A DNA stretch of 5,081 bases, taken from positions 1 through 5,081 of the forward strand of contig CANQLN010000081.1 of assembly GCA_947624695.1 (NCBI GenBank), read 5' to 3'. The notes below the pieces were generated by a model. That model ran no database searches. It was not told where the DNA came from and worked only from the letters and a program-made list of their open reading frames with translations. Positions 5,011 through 5,081 of the stretch are shown here, one piece after another. Origin of the DNA: an uncultured Bacilli bacterium. Its GTDB lineage: Bacteria; Bacillota_I; Bacilli_A; RF39; UBA660. Positions within the stretch are counted from its first letter, which is position 1, and every line of letters starts with the position of its first letter. Both the position numbers and the translations under genes were made by a program.

Positions 5011-5081
5011 TGGTGGAGGATGTGGGATTCGAACCCGCGACCCCCTGCGTGCAGGGCAGGTGCTCTAGCCAGCTGAGCTAA
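5011..5081 (-). tRNA. tRNA-Ala (anticodon UGC), missing its first 6 bases at the window edge
   Basis: The window holds tRNA positions 7 to 76. Visible parts are U8 A9, D stem GCUC/GAGC with GG in the D loop, anticodon stem CCUGC/GCAGG with a 7-base loop CCUGCAC, and variable loop GGGUC. The T arm has loop UUCGAAU. The 3' acceptor strand is AUCCUCC, followed by A73 and an encoded CCA. The anticodon at 34-36 is UGC, reading Ala GCN codons. U70 in the acceptor arm fits the G3-U70 alanine identity pair, although base 3 is outside the window. Two oddities: position 33 is C instead of the near-universal U, and C50 faces A64 in the T stem. Reading the anticodon as GCA (Cys) breaks the anticodon stem and disagrees with A73. 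Confidence 0.9.

Noticed and set aside
5037..5063. Reading the tRNA anticodon as GCA (Cys), which would restore U33.
   Set aside because: It breaks the anticodon stem, puts C at position 37, and conflicts with A73 and U70, which fit alanine.
1..5081. CRISPR array, insertion sequence or long direct repeats.
   Set aside because: No regularly spaced repeats, transposase or terminal inverted repeats were found on reading; short AT-rich repeats are expected at this base composition.

Overview
The window looks like the chromosome of a low-GC (about 30% by eye) Gram-positive bacterium of the Bacilli / Erysipelotrichia / Tenericutes-like kind. The reasons are the strong AGGAGG ribosome sites, a T-box riboswitch, a YidD homologue, a UvrX/YqjW-type Y-family polymerase paired with a YolD-like protein, and a CCA-encoding tRNA gene. 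UGA acts as a stop in at least two genes, so the code is standard and not that of Mycoplasma. I cannot name the species.

Left part (1-1586, minus strand): a T-box leader with its own promoter controls a two-gene unit. The first gene is a UlaG-like metallo-beta-lactamase-fold hydrolase. The second, joined by an ATGA overlap, is threonyl-tRNA synthetase, whose C-terminal part lies outside the window. The leader shows the main T-box parts: a specifier loop with ACU (Thr), the AGAGAG and GGUUGGUG Stem I motifs, an antiterminator with UGGU, and a mutually exclusive terminator. The synthetase begins directly at its editing domain and has no TGS domain.

Middle (1571-3482): yidD (minus) and a Y-family polymerase gene (plus) diverge from a 122-base spacer with a good promoter for each. 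Just after the polymerase's -10 box lie two overlapping palindromes, one of which resembles a weak Firmicute LexA box. The polymerase ends in a clamp-binding QLSLF motif and overlaps a yolD-like gene by ATGA. Together they look like an inducible translesion-synthesis pair.

Right part (3479-5081, minus strand): two genes I do not recognise, one single-pass membrane protein and one probably cytosolic protein, are separated by a UUCG-capped hairpin that overlaps the first stop codon. Upstream of them is a strong terminator that ends a tRNA-Ala(UGC) gene cut by the window edge. That tRNA has an unusual C at position 33 and a C-A mismatch in the T stem.

Most of the window is ordinary housekeeping sequence. 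I see no CRISPR array, insertion sequence, phage structural gene or clearly new defence system. The points most worth a second look are the hydrolase placed under threonine T-box control, the TGS-less ThrS, the operator region of the polymerase gene, and the odd tRNA.
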